From positions 1 through 64,000 of the forward strand of contig JAOTWF010000005.1 of the NCBI GenBank assembly GCA_029863005.1: a stretch of DNA of 64,000 nt, written 5' to 3'. The stretch is from Gammaproteobacteria bacterium (GTDB lineage Bacteria > Pseudomonadota > Gammaproteobacteria > Acidiferrobacterales > Sulfurifustaceae). The position numbers were made by a program, and so were the translations under genes. Shown here in pieces: positions 8,338 through 20,093 of this stretch. Every line of letters begins with the position of its first letter. Positions within the stretch are counted from its first letter, which is position 1. The notes beneath the pieces are model-generated. The model was given only the letters and a program-made list of their open reading frames with translations, searched no databases and was not told the DNA's origin.

Positions 8338-10923
8338 ATGAAACAGCACTCACAACTCTTGCGCAAGATGGCGCTTGCGACCGGTCGATGCCTAGTGTTT
8401 CTTTTCGCCATGGCCGGGATGACGGCTGCGGCGATCGGTGCAGAAATCCAGTCTTTGGCCTGGGAGCCGGGCAGTGAAGCGTCGGTACTCCAGATTCGCG
8501 CCACGGGCGAAGGCACCTATTCCACAGAAGTGTTGGAAGAAGGAAAACGGTTGCGTGTCAGCTTCCCGGACAGCAGCATGGGTCCTTCACTGACCGAAAT
8601 ACAGGGCAGGGAAAAGGCGAAAGGGGTTTATCCTTATCTGGCCGATAATGGCACCACCGTGGTGGTCGATCTGTTAATGAATGAGCCCGGCACGCTCAAT
8701 GTGGAGAAGGCCGAATACGGATTTCGCGTGGCGGCCTCCACAATACCGACGGCAGCCGTGACTCCGCCGGTGGCCTCGGAGATGCCGGCCAAGAACATGG
8801 ATGCCGCGACCACCGCCTTGGTCGTCTCTGAACCGACATCCGTGGCCCCCGTTGCGCAGGGAAAAAATACCATCGAGGACATCGTCTACGCCAAATTGCC
8901 CGGTGACCGGATCCAGATCACATTCAAAATGATGCAACCACCCACGGAACCGAATGCCTTTACCATCACGAACCCGGCGCGGATATCAATGGATTTCGCC
9001 GATACACGTGTCGGGCTGGTGAAGAAGAGCCTCGCGGTCAAGGAAGCCGCAGTTACCAGTGTGACCGCCATCGAGGCGGAAAACCGCTCGCGTATCGTGA
9101 TCAGCCTGATTAAGCCTGTCGCGTATACCACGAATATTGACGGCAACAATTTCATCGTGACCGTGGAAGCGCCTGTCAGTGCCATTGCCGGCGCGGTGGA
9201 GCCGAAGACAACGCATTTTGCCAGCACCCGTAAGTCTGGAAAATACAATCTCACAGGCATCGATTTTCGTCGTGGACCGCAGGGCGATGGCAAGATCATC
9301 ATTAACCTTTCCGATCCCACCGTGGGGATTGATATCCGTGAGCAAGCCGGCGAAATCATGCTCGATTTCCTGAATACTTCGGCCTCCGCCGAGTTGCAAC
9401 GCCGCCTCGACGTCGTAGATTTTGCGACCCCGGTCCAGACTATCGATACATTTGCGCAAGGAAAAAATACGCGCATGATCATCACGCCCAAGGGCAAGTA
9501 TGAGCACTTGGCGTACCAGACGGGCAATATTTTCACTGTCAGCATCAAGCCGATTATTGAAAAGCCGGACGAGAAAAAGGTGGATGAATTCGGCTATTCC
9601 GGAGAGAAACTGTCACTCAATTTCCAGAACATTGAGGCGCGTGCCGCTCTGCAGGTATTGGCAGATTTCACCGGACTCAATTTCGTCGTGAGCGATACGG
9701 TCAAGGGATCCTTGACATTGCGTCTGAAGGATGTGCCCTGGGATCAGGCGCTCGACCTTATCCTCGATAGCAAAAACCTGGCGATGCGCCAAAAGGGCAA
9801 TGTGATCACGGTGGCCCCGGCGCCCGAGGTGGCGGCCAAGGAAAAGGCCAATTTGGAGGCTACCAAAGCCGTCATCGATCTAGAGCCGCTGGTATCCGAG
9901 CTCATTCAGATCAATTACGCCAAGGCCGAAGACATCGCCGTATTACTGAAGTCCATCAAGGCTATTTCCACCATCGCCGGGCAGCATCCGGTATTCGGCC
10001 AGGCTGTGGCGGTCACGAAGGAGAGCACCGACTCCAACACGCTGCTTTCGCCACGGGGACAGGTGACCGTGGATACGCGCACGAATTCGATTCTTATCCA
10101 GGACACCGCCGGCAAGATCAGGGAAATCCGCAAGCTGATTTCCAAGCTCGATCAGCCGGTACGTCAGGTTATGGTGGAAACCCGTCTCGTCGAGGCAACC
10201 GATAATTTCGCCAGAACCTTGGGCGCACGGCTCGCTCATGCCACACAGCGCGTGAAGGGGAGCACCCTTCAGACCACGACCGGCTCGATCGACGCCCTGG
10301 AACCGCTATACAACAGCAGCCTTTACGAGTGGCCGAGCGTTTTCAACGTCAACCTCCCGTCCCCCGGCATCGGCACGTCACCGGCCGGCGTCTTCACGCT
10401 CAGCTTAATCAAAGGTGCCAAGCAGCTGGATCTCGAACTTTCCGCCCTCGAACAGGACGGCAATGGCAAGATCATCTCGAGTCCGCGCGTGATCACCGCC
10501 AATCAGCAAAAGGCAATAATCGAACAGGGCCAGGAGCGGGTCTTCACCACCAGCGTGCTTGGTGTCGGCACGGTGGTGACAAAAAAGGCAACTCTGAAGC
10601 TTGAAGTCACGCCACAGATCACGCCAGACGATCGCATAAATCTGAACGTGGATATTTCCAAGGACAATTTCGTGGACGCGGTTTCGGGTCTCCTGAACGT
10701 CAAGCAGGTCAAAACTCAAGTGCTGCTCGATAACGGTGAGACCGTGGTGATCGGCGGTATCTACGAACAGGACAAAGCCGATTCCGTTACCAAGGTGCCC
10801 TTCTTCGGGGATATTCCCCTGCTGGGCTGGCTGTTCAAGAATAAGGAAGTCAAGGATAACAAGACCGAACTGCTGATTTTCCTGACCCCCCGCATTCTTT
10901 CAGACAATCTGAGCCTGCGCTGA
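8338..10923 (+). CDS. pilQ: Type IV pilus secretin PilQ
   Basis: Outer-membrane secretin through which the pilus is extruded. An N-terminal signal peptide ends near AAAIGA. Two AMIN-type peptidoglycan-binding domains (about residues 35-125 and 175-290, plus a third similar segment) precede the secretin/TonB short N-terminal domain (ISLNFQNIEARAALQVLADFTG), a secretin N1 domain and the C-terminal secretin barrel (KIISSPRVITANQQKAIIEQG; VPFFGDIPLLGWLFK). The length of 861 aa is somewhat longer than P. aeruginosa PilQ. It is the last gene of pilMNOPQ and is followed by a strong hairpin. Confidence 0.97.
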   Translation: MKQHSQLLRKMALATGRCLVFLFAMAGMTAAAIGAEIQSLAWEPGSEASVLQIRATGEGTYSTEVLEEGKRLRVSFPDSSMGPSLTEIQGREKAKGVYPYLADNGTTVVVDLLMNEPGTLNVEKAEYGFRVAASTIPTAAVTPPVASEMPAKNMDAATTALVVSEPTSVAPVAQGKNTIEDIVYAKLPGDRIQITFKMMQPPTEPNAFTITNPARISMDFADTRVGLVKKSLAVKEAAVTSVTAIEAENRSRIVISLIKPVAYTTNIDGNNFIVTVEAPVSAIAGAVEPKTTHFASTRKSGKYNLTGIDFRRGPQGDGKIIINLSDPTVGIDIREQAGEIMLDFLNTSASAELQRRLDVVDFATPVQTIDTFAQGKNTRMIITPKGKYEHLAYQTGNIFTVSIKPIIEKPDEKKVDEFGYSGEKLSLNFQNIEARAALQVLADFTGLNFVVSDTVKGSLTLRLKDVPWDQALDLILDSKNLAMRQKGNVITVAPAPEVAAKEKANLEATKAVIDLEPLVSELIQINYAKAEDIAVLLKSIKAISTIAGQHPVFGQAVAVTKESTDSNTLLSPRGQVTVDTRTNSILIQDTAGKIREIRKLISKLDQPVRQVMVETRLVEATDNFARTLGARLAHATQRVKGSTLQTTTGSIDALEPLYNSSLYEWPSVFNVNLPSPGIGTSPAGVFTLSLIKGAKQLDLELSALEQDGNGKIISSPRVITANQQKAIIEQGQERVFTTSVLGVGTVVTKKATLKLEVTPQITPDDRINLNVDISKDNFVDAVSGLLNVKQVKTQVLLDNGETVVIGGIYEQDKADSVTKVPFFGDIPLLGWLFKNKEVKDNKTELLIFLTPRILSDNLSLR

Positions 10924-10938
10924 TTCATCTTGCCTTTC

Positions 10939-10968
10939 CGAACCGGCCACCGCAGGGTGGCCGGTTCG
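10939..10968 (+). terminator. Perfect 13-bp hairpin between pilQ and aroK
   Basis: CGAACCGGCCACC and GGTGGCCGGTTCG form an uninterrupted 13-bp stem around a GCAG loop, starting 16 nt after the pilQ stop. The downstream T-tract is poor (CTTGATTTAT). It is therefore either a weak rho-independent terminator or an RNA-stabilising/attenuating hairpin separating pilMNOPQ from aroKB. Confidence 0.6.
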
Positions 10969-11004
10969 CTTGATTTATACCTTAGTTGCTGGCATACCTG
11001 CGCC

Positions 11005-11547
11005 ATGAGCCGGCCGGACAATCTCTTTCTGATCGGGCCAATGGGAGCAGGCAAATCCACCATCGGCCGGCATCTGGCTGAGCTGTTGAATAAGGATTTC
11101 CGGGATTCCGACTCAGAAATCGAAAAGCGGACCGGGGCGGGCATCCCGCTTATTTTCGAGATTGAGGGTGAAACTGGTTTTCGCGCGCGCGAATCATCGA
11201 TCCTTGACGATCTGACGCGCCTGTCCAATACAGTACTGGCCACCGGCGGCGGTGCCGTGCTGTCCGAGGATAATCGAAAAATCCTGCGCGAGCGGGGTGT
11301 TGTGGTGTATCTGCATGCTCCGCTGGAAACCCTGTTGCAACGCACACGTCGTGACCGCCACCGTCCGCTGCTGCAGACGACCGACCGTCGTCGCACGTTG
11401 GAGGACATCCTCAAGGCGCGCGAACCGGTGTATCGACAAGCTGCGGACATGGTCATCGAGACCTCGCACCGCTCCCCCGTGAGCGTCGCACGCGAGATTG
11501 CGCGCAAACTGGAGTCGCTTTTGAAAAATGAAAATCTTGCATCTTGA
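11005..11547 (+). CDS. aroK: Shikimate kinase
   Basis: Phosphorylates shikimate at the 3-position in the chorismate pathway. The P-loop [11 protein letters not shown] lies at about residues 12-22, followed by the shikimate-binding DSD ([10 protein letters not shown]), the central GGGAV motif ([10 protein letters not shown]) and the LID Arg residues (RRDRHRPLL). The ORF track begins at 10930, but that extension crosses the terminator hairpin. The ATG at 11005 ([11 protein letters not shown]) gives the usual 180 aa. It overlaps aroB by 20 nt, the classical aroKB pair. Confidence 0.96.
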   Translation: MSRPDNLFLIGPMGAGKSTIGRHLAELLNKDFRDSDSEIEKRTGAGIPLIFEIEGETGFRARESSILDDLTRLSNTVLATGGGAVLSEDNRKILRERGVVVYLHAPLETLLQRTRRDRHRPLLQTTDRRRTLEDILKAREPVYRQAADMVIETSHRSPVSVAREIARKLESLLKNENLAS

Positions 11548-12613
11548 CCTCGGGGACCGGAGCTATCCGATCTATATCGGTTCCGGCCTCATCGACCAAT
11601 CCGATCTGCTGAAAAAGCATATTGCCGGCCAACGCGTCGCCATCGTGACCAATGAAACAGTGGCGCCGCTGTATCTGGCGAAGGTGCGAGTTCACCTGGA
11701 TACGCTCCAGCCATTGGATGTGATTTTGCCGGACGGGGAACAATACAAGTCACTCGAAGTTTTGAACCGCGTATTCGATGCGCTGCTGAATGCGCACTGC
11801 GACCGACGCACCACTCTCATCGCGCTGGGCGGCGGGGTAATTGGCGACATGGCCGGTTTCGCCGCTGCCAGCTACCAGCGCGGCGTGCCATTCATCCAGA
11901 TCCCGACCACACTGCTGTCGCAGGTGGATTCCTCGGTCGGCGGCAAAACCGGGGTCAATCATCCCCTGGGCAAGAACATGATCGGGGCGTTCTACCAGCC
12001 GCGCGCCGTGATCATTGACACTGACACGCTCGATACTTTGCCGGACCGTGAACTCTCCGCCGGACTGGCCGAGGTGATCAAGTACGGCCTGATCCGCGAT
12101 CCCGAATTTTTCAGCTGGCTCGAGCACAATCTCGACAAACTGCTGGCACGCGATGCCGAAACACTGGCCTTCGCCATACACCGTTCCTGTCGCAACAAGG
12201 CCGAGGTGGTGGCGGCGGACGAGCGCGAATCTGGTGTGCGCGCCACCTTGAACCTCGGACACACTTTCGGCCACGCCATCGAGACCGGCCTGGGATACGG
12301 AGAATGGCTGCACGGCGAGGCCATTGCGGCGGGCATGGCCATGGCGACGGATCTGTCACGTCGGCTCGGCTGGTTGCCGGGCGCGGATGTCACCCGCATC
12401 GAAAAGTTAATCCGCCGCGCGCGGCTCCCGGTGCGCGCACCGGGAGCGCTTTCACCGGGGCGGTTTCTCGAACTCATGGCCGTAGACAAGAAAGTGCAGG
12501 ATGGCCGTCTGCGGCTGGTGCTTCTCAAACGCCTCGGCGAAGCCGTGGTGACCGACGAATTTCCACGGGTGGAGCTTGAGAAAACGCTCATGACCATGCG
12601 GGAAGCGGCATAA
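11528..12613 (+). CDS. aroB: 3-dehydroquinate synthase
   Basis: NAD- and metal-dependent enzyme converting DAHP to 3-dehydroquinate, the second step of the shikimate pathway. The Rossmann-like N-domain contains [13 protein letters not shown] and the substrate/NAD segment ([20 protein letters not shown]). The metal ligands Glu (AEVIKYGLI), His ([10 protein letters not shown]) and a second His (GEWLHGEA) are all present. The length of 361 aa is typical. The start overlaps aroK and the stop overlaps the dgt start as TAATG. Confidence 0.97.
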   Translation: MKILHLDLGDRSYPIYIGSGLIDQSDLLKKHIAGQRVAIVTNETVAPLYLAKVRVHLDTLQPLDVILPDGEQYKSLEVLNRVFDALLNAHCDRRTTLIALGGGVIGDMAGFAAASYQRGVPFIQIPTTLLSQVDSSVGGKTGVNHPLGKNMIGAFYQPRAVIIDTDTLDTLPDRELSAGLAEVIKYGLIRDPEFFSWLEHNLDKLLARDAETLAFAIHRSCRNKAEVVAADERESGVRATLNLGHTFGHAIETGLGYGEWLHGEAIAAGMAMATDLSRRLGWLPGADVTRIEKLIRRARLPVRAPGALSPGRFLELMAVDKKVQDGRLRLVLLKRLGEAVVTDEFPRVELEKTLMTMREAA

Positions 12614-13740
12614 TGCTGACGCCTTTCGCCGCGCACGATACCTCCTCGCGCGGCCGACGATATCCCGAGCCCTCGCCCGCGAATCGTTCCGAATACCAGC
12701 GTGACCGCGATCGCATCATCCACAGCGCCGCGTTTCGTCGTCTCGAATACAAAACCCAGGTTTTCATCAACCACGAGGGTGACTTGTTCCGCACGCGCCT
12801 GACGCATTCCATCGAGGTGGCGCAAATCGCGCGCTCGATCGCCCGTGCGCTCGGTCTCAACGAGGACCTTACCGAAGCCATCGCGCTGGCGCATGACCTT
12901 GGGCACACGCCCTTCGGCCATTCAGGGCAAGAGGCGCTGAACGAATGCCTGCGCGACCATGGCGGTTTCGAGCATAACCTGCAATCGTTGCGGGTGGTGG
13001 ACGTGTTGGAGGAACGCTACGCCGAATTTCCCGGACTCAATCTTACATTCGAAACCCGTGAGGGCATTCTCAAGCATTGCTCTCAAAAAAATGCCCGCGA
13101 GCTCGGTGAATTGGGACAACGATTCCTGGATAAAACTCAGCCTAGTCTCGAGGCACAGCTGGTCAATATGGCGGACGAGATTGCCTACAATAACCATGAC
13201 GTTGACGACGGGTTACGCTCGGAGCTGCTGACCATTGACCAGTTGATGTCAGTCTCCTTATTCGCCATGCAATATGAAGAAGTCAGGCGTCGCTACCCGC
13301 ACATCCCGGTACGCCGCGCAATCTATGAAACCATCCGTCGCATGATCAATTATGTAGTGACTGACTTGATCGAGAACAGCCGGCGACGAATAAACCACGC
13401 CGGAATAAAGAGCCTGGAAGACGTCCGGCGATACCCCGAGTCCCTGATCGCCTACTCCGCCGAAGTGTCGGGAAAATCTCGCGAACTCAAGCGATTTTTG
13501 CGACAGCACCTCTACGCGCACGAGCAGGTGACCCGGATCATGGATGAGGCGGTGAAGATCGTGCGCGAGTTGTTCGAGGCCTTCATGCACGAGCCGGCAT
13601 CGCTGCCGCCCCAATACCGTGAAAAACTTCGGCAGCAAAACGGGACTCGGGAACAGGCCCGGACCGTCGCGGATTACATTGCCGGCATGACTGACCGCTA
13701 CGCCATGCGCGAACACGCCCGCCTGTTTCCCGACGACTGA
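12613..13740 (+). CDS. dgt: Deoxyguanosinetriphosphate triphosphohydrolase-like protein
   Basis: HD-domain dNTPase that releases tripolyphosphate from dNTPs; the 375-aa form is the shorter subtype, without the insertions of E. coli Dgt. The N-terminal signature [20 protein letters not shown] is followed by the first HD-domain His ([10 protein letters not shown]), the HD pair with its downstream motif ([12 protein letters not shown], about residues 97-108) and the later Asp ([13 protein letters not shown]). All metal ligands look intact. The ATG overlaps the aroB stop, so the two are coupled. Confidence 0.94.
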   Translation: MLTPFAAHDTSSRGRRYPEPSPANRSEYQRDRDRIIHSAAFRRLEYKTQVFINHEGDLFRTRLTHSIEVAQIARSIARALGLNEDLTEAIALAHDLGHTPFGHSGQEALNECLRDHGGFEHNLQSLRVVDVLEERYAEFPGLNLTFETREGILKHCSQKNARELGELGQRFLDKTQPSLEAQLVNMADEIAYNNHDVDDGLRSELLTIDQLMSVSLFAMQYEEVRRRYPHIPVRRAIYETIRRMINYVVTDLIENSRRRINHAGIKSLEDVRRYPESLIAYSAEVSGKSRELKRFLRQHLYAHEQVTRIMDEAVKIVRELFEAFMHEPASLPPQYREKLRQQNGTREQARTVADYIAGMTDRYAMREHARLFPDD

Positions 13741-13761
13741 CCGGAAAAGATGTTTCCGGTC
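13739..13761 (+). terminator. Hairpin terminator candidate after dgt
   Basis: GACCGGAAA and TTTCCGGTC form a perfect 9-bp stem with a 5-nt loop starting inside the dgt stop codon. CTTTCTTG follows as a weak U-rich tail. It closes the aroK-aroB-dgt unit before the gltB promoter. Confidence 0.5.
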
Positions 13762-13814
13762 AGGCCTTTCTTGCTCGATCTCCGGCAAAGCCCCCAATCG
13801 TTAAATAGATTCCA

Positions 13815-13843
13815 TTGAACCCGCCCCGGTGGGCCGGTATACT
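13815..13843 (+). promoter_or_regulatory. Sigma70 promoter of gltBD
   Basis: TTGAAC, a spacer of exactly 17 nt and TATACT form the best sigma70 match seen in the window. The predicted transcript start is near 13850, giving a leader of about 165 nt before gltB. The leader ends with a repeated CGGTGCCGG element; I recognise no riboswitch in it. Confidence 0.7.
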
Positions 13844-14015
13844 TTTTGGCCCTTTTGCTCTGATTTTTCTTGGTTTTTCCGGGCAAAAGAACGAATTTCC
13901 CCGATCCGGGCAGAGTCCCCGCTGGCGAGTTCGAATAAGCATACGGCCAATCGGCGCACCCAGCGATGCTCGGTGCCGGACGGTGCCGGCGGAGAATGAA
14001 TAATGAATACGGTGG

Positions 14016-17000
14016 ATGACTTTGAAACTGCTTAAAACACAACAGGGTCTATACGATCCGGCCTACGAGCACGACGCCTGCGGCGTCGGTTTCGTGGTCG
14101 ATATGAAAGGCCGGCGTTCGCACAAGATCGTCGCCCAGGCACTCACCGTGCTGCGTAACCTCATGCATCGCGGCGCCTGCGGTTGCGAGGAAAATACCGG
14201 CGATGGCGCCGGCATTCTGATTCAGTTGCCGCACGCCTTTCTGGAACGTGAAACCGGCAAGCTCGGGATCAAACTTCCTAAGCCCGGCCATTATGGTACC
14301 GGCCTCATTTTTCTCCCGCGCCATCCAGACGAGGCGCGCCGTTGCCAGGATCTGTTCGCCGAGATCGTGCGCGAAGAGGGTCAGCAGCTTCTGGGCTGGC
14401 GCGACGTGCCCGTCGACGATTCCGCGATTGGTCCGACGGCGCGTTCGGCCGAACCTGTCTTTCGGCAGATAGTCATCGGCCGTGCTCCTGGCCTTGCCGA
14501 CGAACAGGCCTTCGAGCGCAAGCTCTATGTGATTCGCAAGCGTGTCGAGCAGGCGATCTGGAATTCAGAGATAACGGAACGTTCGCTGTTTTACATCCCG
14601 AGCCTCTCGGCGCGCACCCTGATTTACAAGGGCATGCTCACGCCGACCCAGGTGGCGCCAATGTTTCCCGATCTGGCCGATCCGGCGATGGAATCGGCGC
14701 TGGCGCTGGTGCATTCACGCTTCTCGACCAACACTTTCCCGTCCTGGCCGCTGGCGCACCCGTACCGCTATATCGCTCACAACGGCGAGATCAATACCTT
14801 GCGCGGCAACATCAACTGGATGCGCGCGCGCGAGGCGCTGTGCGAATCGCCGCTGTTTGGCGATGACCTGAAAAAAATTCTCCCGATCGTGATGGAGGGC
14901 GGTTCCGACTCGGCCACCTTCGACAATGTGCTCGAATTCCTCTACATGGCCGGGCGCGAACTGCCGCACGCCGTGCTCATGATGATTCCCGAGGCCTGGA
15001 GTGGGCACGAAATGATGGATGAGGAGCGCAAGGCGTTCTACGAATACCACGGCTGCCTGATGGAGCCGTGGGACGGTCCGGCCTCGATCGCCTTCACCGA
15101 CGGTACGGTGATCGGCGCCGTGCTCGACCGCAACGGGTTGCGTCCCTCGCGTTATTACGTCACCAAGGACGGCCTCGTGGTCATGGCTTCCGAGGTCGGC
15201 GTGCTCGACATTCCGCCGGAGAACGTGCTCATCAAGGAGCGCCTGCACCCGGGCCGCATCTTCCTGGTCGACACGCGCGCCGGCCGCATCATCGACGACG
15301 CCGAACTCAAGCAGCGCTACACCTCAGCGCATCCGTATCGCGACTGGCTCATGCAAAACCTGGTGCCACTCGACCAGTTACCGAAATCACCGCAACTCCC
15401 CGAACCGGATCATGAAACCGTGCTGCAACGCCAGCAGGCCTTCGGCTACACGCACGAGGATCTGCGCATCCTGATGGCGCCGATGGCGCAGCAGGGCATG
15501 GAGCCGGTGGGTTCCATGGGCAACGACGCGGCACTGGCCGTGCTCTCGGACAAGCCACGCCTGCTCTACGATTACTTCAAGCAGCTGTTCGCGCAGGTGA
15601 CCAACCCGCCGCTCGATGCCATCCGCGAGGAACTGGTGACGCAGATCGAGACGCCGCTTGGCCCCGAGAGCAACCTGCTGAATCCCGGTCCGGAAAGCTG
15701 CCGTATGCTCAAGCTCAAGACGGCGATCCTTAGCAACGAGGAGCTGGCCAAGATCCGCCACCTCGACCGCCCTGGTTTCAAGACCGTCACGCTGCCCATG
15801 CTGTTTCCGGCCGGCTCGGACGGGCAGGGACTCGCCCGCGCGCTCAAGGAATTGTGTCAGAAGGCGAGCACCGCCATCGAGGCGGGGAACACCTTCATCA
15901 TCCTCTCGGATCGTGGCGTGGACGCCAAGCACATGCCGATACCGGCGCTGCTGGCCACGGCGGGCGTGCACCATCACCTGGTGCGTGAAGGCACGCGCGT
16001 CAAGGTCGGGCTGATCGTTGAGTCCGGTGAGCCACGCGAGACGCACCACATGGCGTTGTTGCTGGGTTACGGCGCCGGCGCGATCAATCCGTATCTCGCG
16101 TTTGAGACGCTCGACGACATGATCCGCAGCCAGCTCCTGAACAGCCTGGATCACGCCCAGGCGGTCAAGCATTACATCAAGGCGCTGAACAAGGGTGTGG
16201 TCAAGATCACCTCCAAGATGGGCATCTCCACCATCCAGTCCTACCGCGGCGCGCAGATTTTTGAGGCCATTGGCCTCGAAAAGCATTTCGTCGATCAGTA
16301 TTTCACCTGGACCGCTTCGCGCGTCGGCGGAATCGGCATCGACGTGGTCGCGCAGGAGACGTCCATGCGCCATCACAGTGCCTTCCCCGAGCGTCCGGTG
16401 GGCCCGCCCGAACTCGACTGGGGCGGACAGTACCAGTGGCGCCGCGACGGCGAGTACCACATGCTCAATCCCGACACGGTGGCCAAGCTGCAGCATGCCA
16501 CCCGTGCCAACTCCTTCGAGTTATTCAGGGAATTCTCGCGCGCCTGCGACGACAGTGCGCAGCACCGGGCGACACTGCGCGGGTTGATGGAACTGAAATT
16601 CGCCGACCGGCCGATCCCGATTGCGGACGTCGAGCCGGTGGAATCCATCATGCAGCGCTTCGCCACCGGCGCCATGTCCTACGGCTCGATCAGCCTGGAG
16701 GCGCACGAGGCGCTGGCGGTCGCCATGAACAAGGTCGGCGGGCGTTCCAATTGCGGCGAAGGCGGCGAAGACCCGGCACGTTACGGTACCATCCGGAACT
16801 CGCGCATCAAGCAGGTCGCCTCGGGCCGCTTCGGCGTCACCAGTCATTACCTGGTGAATGCCACTGACATCCAGATCAAGATGGCCCAGGGTGCCAAGCC
16901 CGGCGAGGGCGGGCAGCTCCCCGGGCACAAGGTGTATCCGTGGATCGCCAAGGTGCGTTTTTCTACTCCCGGCGTGGGCCTGATCTCACCACCGCCGCAC

Positions 17001-18566
17001 CATGACATTTACTCGATCGAGGACTTGGCGCAGCTAATTCACGACTTGAAAAACGCCAACCGCGAGGCGCGCATCCACGTCAAGCTCGTTTCCGAAATCG
17101 GCGTGGGCACGATCGCGGCCGGCGTCGCCAAGGCGCACGCCGACGTGGTGCTCATCTCCGGCCACGACGGCGGCACCGGCGCGAGCCCGCTATCCTCCCT
17201 CAAGCATGCGGGCCTGCCGTGGGAACTGGGCGTGGCCGAGACCCAGCAGGTGCTGGTGATGAACAAGCTGCGTGACCGCATCACGGTCCAGACCGACGGA
17301 CAGATGAAGACCGGCCGTGACGTGGTCATCGCGGCATTGCTCGGCGCCGAGGAATTCGGCTTTTCGATCGCGCCGCTGGTCGTGCTCGGCTGCGTCATGA
17401 TGCGCGTGTGCCACCTGAACACCTGCCCGGTCGGCATCGCCACCCAGGATCCGGAGCTGCGCAAGAAATTCGCCGGCAACCCGGAACACGTCGTCAACTT
17501 TTTCCGCTTCGTGGCGCAGGAGGCGCGCGAGCTGATGACGCAACTCGGCTTCCGCACCATGGATGAGATGATCGGACGGGTGGATCGCCTGAACGTGAAA
17601 AAGGCGGTGGATCACTGGAAAGCCCGCGGTCTTGATTTTTCACAGATTCTTTTTCAGCCCGACATGGGACCCGAGGTCGCGACCCACCGCGTGCGCGATC
17701 AGGATCACGGCCTCGACAACTCGCTGGACGTGGTCACCATCCTGCCATTGGCGCGCGAAGCGCTTGAGTCGAAAAAGCCGGTGGACATTATTCTGCCAAT
17801 TCGCAACGTCAACCGCACGGTGGGCACGATCCTGGGCGCGGAGGTCTCGCGCCGTTACGGCGCCGAGGGTTTGCCCGAGGACACGATTCGGATCCACTTC
17901 AACGGCTCCGCCGGCCAGAGCTTTGGCGCCTTTCTCCCGCGCGGCATCACCTTCACGCTTGAAGGCGATTCCAATGACTACATCGGCAAGGGACTGTCCG
18001 GCGGAAAGCTCATTGTTTATCCCCCGCGCCAAGCGACTTTTGTGGCGGAGGAGAACATCCTTATCGGCAATGTCGCACTGTATGGCGCCACCGGGGGCGA
18101 GGCCTACTTCCGCGGTGTCGCGGGCGAACGCTTCGGCGTGCGCAATTCCGGCGCGTACACTGTGGTCGAAGGTGTCGGTGACCATGGTTGTGAATACATG
18201 ACCGGCGGACGCGTGGTGGTGATCGGTCCCACGGGCCGCAATTTCGCGGCCGGCATGTCTGGCGGCGTGGCCTACGTGCTCGATAAGGCGGGTGACTTCA
18301 AACGCCGCTGCAATCTCGCCATGGTCGATATCGAACCCTTGGGCGATGCCGAAGACGCGGATCTGGTGAAGGACCTGCTCAAGCGCCATGCACACCTCAC
18401 GGCCAGCCTGGTCGCGGAAGATATTCTGGCGCACTGGAAAAATCTGCAGCCGAAGTTTTTCAAGGTTACGCCCAAGGATTACAAGCGAGTGCTCGCCGCT
18501 ATTTCTAAAGCACGCCAGACGGGTATTCCGGAGGAGAAGGCAGTGATGGAAGCGGCGCATGGGTAA
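14016..18566 (+). CDS. gltB: Glutamate synthase [NADPH], large (alpha) subunit
   Basis: Makes two glutamates from glutamine and 2-oxoglutarate, the GOGAT step of ammonium assimilation. The N-terminal class II amidotransferase domain has its nucleophile Cys at about residue 22 (HDACGVGF), so a short propeptide is removed. The central domain and FMN-binding TIM barrel ([22 protein letters not shown]) follow. The [3Fe-4S] cluster Cys residues lie in [12 protein letters not shown] (about 1126-1137), and the C-terminal GxGxG beta-helix ends the protein. The length of 1516 aa is normal. The ATG at 14016 follows a GGTGG stretch. It overlaps gltD by 8 nt. Confidence 0.98.
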   Translation: MTLKLLKTQQGLYDPAYEHDACGVGFVVDMKGRRSHKIVAQALTVLRNLMHRGACGCEENTGDGAGILIQLPHAFLERETGKLGIKLPKPGHYGTGLIFLPRHPDEARRCQDLFAEIVREEGQQLLGWRDVPVDDSAIGPTARSAEPVFRQIVIGRAPGLADEQAFERKLYVIRKRVEQAIWNSEITERSLFYIPSLSARTLIYKGMLTPTQVAPMFPDLADPAMESALALVHSRFSTNTFPSWPLAHPYRYIAHNGEINTLRGNINWMRAREALCESPLFGDDLKKILPIVMEGGSDSATFDNVLEFLYMAGRELPHAVLMMIPEAWSGHEMMDEERKAFYEYHGCLMEPWDGPASIAFTDGTVIGAVLDRNGLRPSRYYVTKDGLVVMASEVGVLDIPPENVLIKERLHPGRIFLVDTRAGRIIDDAELKQRYTSAHPYRDWLMQNLVPLDQLPKSPQLPEPDHETVLQRQQAFGYTHEDLRILMAPMAQQGMEPVGSMGNDAALAVLSDKPRLLYDYFKQLFAQVTNPPLDAIREELVTQIETPLGPESNLLNPGPESCRMLKLKTAILSNEELAKIRHLDRPGFKTVTLPMLFPAGSDGQGLARALKELCQKASTAIEAGNTFIILSDRGVDAKHMPIPALLATAGVHHHLVREGTRVKVGLIVESGEPRETHHMALLLGYGAGAINPYLAFETLDDMIRSQLLNSLDHAQAVKHYIKALNKGVVKITSKMGISTIQSYRGAQIFEAIGLEKHFVDQYFTWTASRVGGIGIDVVAQETSMRHHSAFPERPVGPPELDWGGQYQWRRDGEYHMLNPDTVAKLQHATRANSFELFREFSRACDDSAQHRATLRGLMELKFADRPIPIADVEPVESIMQRFATGAMSYGSISLEAHEALAVAMNKVGGRSNCGEGGEDPARYGTIRNSRIKQVASGRFGVTSHYLVNATDIQIKMAQGAKPGEGGQLPGHKVYPWIAKVRFSTPGVGLISPPPHHDIYSIEDLAQLIHDLKNANREARIHVKLVSEIGVGTIAAGVAKAHADVVLISGHDGGTGASPLSSLKHAGLPWELGVAETQQVLVMNKLRDRITVQTDGQMKTGRDVVIAALLGAEEFGFSIAPLVVLGCVMMRVCHLNTCPVGIATQDPELRKKFAGNPEHVVNFFRFVAQEARELMTQLGFRTMDEMIGRVDRLNVKKAVDHWKARGLDFSQILFQPDMGPEVATHRVRDQDHGLDNSLDVVTILPLAREALESKKPVDIILPIRNVNRTVGTILGAEVSRRYGAEGLPEDTIRIHFNGSAGQSFGAFLPRGITFTLEGDSNDYIGKGLSGGKLIVYPPRQATFVAEENILIGNVALYGATGGEAYFRGVAGERFGVRNSGAYTVVEGVGDHGCEYMTGGRVVVIGPTGRNFAAGMSGGVAYVLDKAGDFKRRCNLAMVDIEPLGDAEDADLVKDLLKRHAHLTASLVAEDILAHWKNLQPKFFKVTPKDYKRVLAAISKARQTGIPEEKAVMEAAHG

Positions 18567-20004
18567 GATCACGGGTTTTGTCGAATTTCACCGTGCCAAG
18601 CAGCCCTACCGTCCCGTCGCCGAAAGGCTTCGCGATTGGAAGCAGGTCATGCGCGCGTTCCCGGAAGACGAACTCAAGCAGCAGGGTGCGCGCTGCATGG
18701 ATTGCGGCATTCCGTTTTGCCACCAGGGTTGCCCGCTGGGCAACATCATCCCCGACTGGAACGATCTGGTCTACCGCGGTCAATGGCGCGAGGCCATCGA
18801 TCGTCTGCATGCCACCAACAATTTTCCGGAATTCACCGGTACGCTCTGCCCCGCCCCGTGCGAGGGCGCCTGTGTGCTCGGCATCAACGATGACCCGGTA
18901 ACCATCAAGGCGATCGAACTCGCTATCATTGACCGTGCCTTCCAGGAAGGCTGGATCAAGCCCGAAGCGCCCAAGGTGGAGACGGGCAAGAAGGTCGCCA
19001 TCGTCGGTTCCGGCCCGACAGGCCTGGCGGCGGCGCAGCAATTGCGGCGTGCCGGACACGCCGTCACGGTGTTCGAGCGTGACGACCGTATCGGCGGTTT
19101 ATTGCGTTACGGCATTCCCGAATTCAAGATGGAAAAACGTGTGCTCAACCGGCGTCAAAAACAGCTTGAAGACGAGGGCGTGACATTTCGTCCCAACGCC
19201 CATGTCGGCGTGAACGTGCCGGTCGAGGAACTGAAGAATAAGTTCGATGCGATCCTGCTCGCGGGCGGTGCCTGCGCCCCGCGCGATCTCCCGGTCCCGG
19301 GACGTGAGTTGAAAGGCGTGCATTTCGCCATGGAATATCTCACTCAGCAAAATCGCCGATGTGAAGGCGAAAAGGTCCACGCGGGAAAGGAAATCACTGC
19401 CAAGGGCAAGCATGTCGTGATCATCGGTGGCGGCGATACCGGCGCCGACTGTCTGGGCACGGTGCACCGCCAGGGCGCCGTCTCCGTGCACCAGCTGGAG
19501 ATCATGCCGCGTCCGCCGCAGACCCGCGCCTCGGACAATCCCTGGCCGCAATGGCCGTTCATCTATCGTGTTTCCTCGGCGCACGAAGAAGGCGGCGAGC
19601 GCCTGTTTTCGGTTTCTTCCAAGCGATTTATCGGCGACGACCAGGGGCGTGTCAAAAAGCTGGAGCGGGGCAAGGTCGAGATGGTGCGCGAACACGGGCG
19701 CGCCATTCTCAATGAAATCCCGGGCAGCACTTTCACGATCCCCTGTGATCTGACGCTGCTGGCCATGGGCTTCACCGGACCGGAACGCCCGGGCATGCTG
19801 GAGCAACTTGGCGTGAAATTTACCGACCGCGGGAATGTCTGGCGCGATGATAACTGGATGACCAGCGTGCCGGGAGTGTTCGCTGCCGGCGACATGCAAC
19901 ACGGTCAGTCGCTCATCGTCTGGGCCATTGCCGAGGGACGCTCGGCCGCGCGCGGCATCGACAAGTATCTTACGGGCACCTCGGACCTGCCGGCGCCTTT
20001 GTAA
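18559..20004 (+). CDS. gltD: Glutamate synthase [NADPH], small (beta) subunit
   Basis: FAD- and NADPH-binding subunit that feeds electrons to GltB through [4Fe-4S] clusters. The N-terminal ferredoxin-like domain has the Cys motifs [14 protein letters not shown] (about residues 47-60) and CPAPCEGAC (about 96-104). The FAD dinucleotide fold is [10 protein letters not shown] (about 152-161) and the NADPH fold is [10 protein letters not shown] (about 291-300). The length of 481 aa matches the family. It starts inside the end of gltB. Confidence 0.97.
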   Translation: MGKITGFVEFHRAKQPYRPVAERLRDWKQVMRAFPEDELKQQGARCMDCGIPFCHQGCPLGNIIPDWNDLVYRGQWREAIDRLHATNNFPEFTGTLCPAPCEGACVLGINDDPVTIKAIELAIIDRAFQEGWIKPEAPKVETGKKVAIVGSGPTGLAAAQQLRRAGHAVTVFERDDRIGGLLRYGIPEFKMEKRVLNRRQKQLEDEGVTFRPNAHVGVNVPVEELKNKFDAILLAGGACAPRDLPVPGRELKGVHFAMEYLTQQNRRCEGEKVHAGKEITAKGKHVVIIGGGDTGADCLGTVHRQGAVSVHQLEIMPRPPQTRASDNPWPQWPFIYRVSSAHEEGGERLFSVSSKRFIGDDQGRVKKLERGKVEMVREHGRAILNEIPGSTFTIPCDLTLLAMGFTGPERPGMLEQLGVKFTDRGNVWRDDNWMTSVPGVFAAGDMQHGQSLIVWAIAEGRSAARGIDKYLTGTSDLPAPL

Positions 20005-20093
20005 GCTATTCCACCGCCAGGACTTCCCAAGCGCCAAAGAATGGTTTGATTTATCGTCTAGGCTTTCCCGGCGCCATGGTAATGAAAACACTG

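Noticed and set aside
15387-16496. A 369-aa minus-strand ORF within gltB
   Set aside because: Shadow frame of gltB; composition is His/Arg/Asp-rich, typical of reverse-strand translation of high-GC coding DNA.
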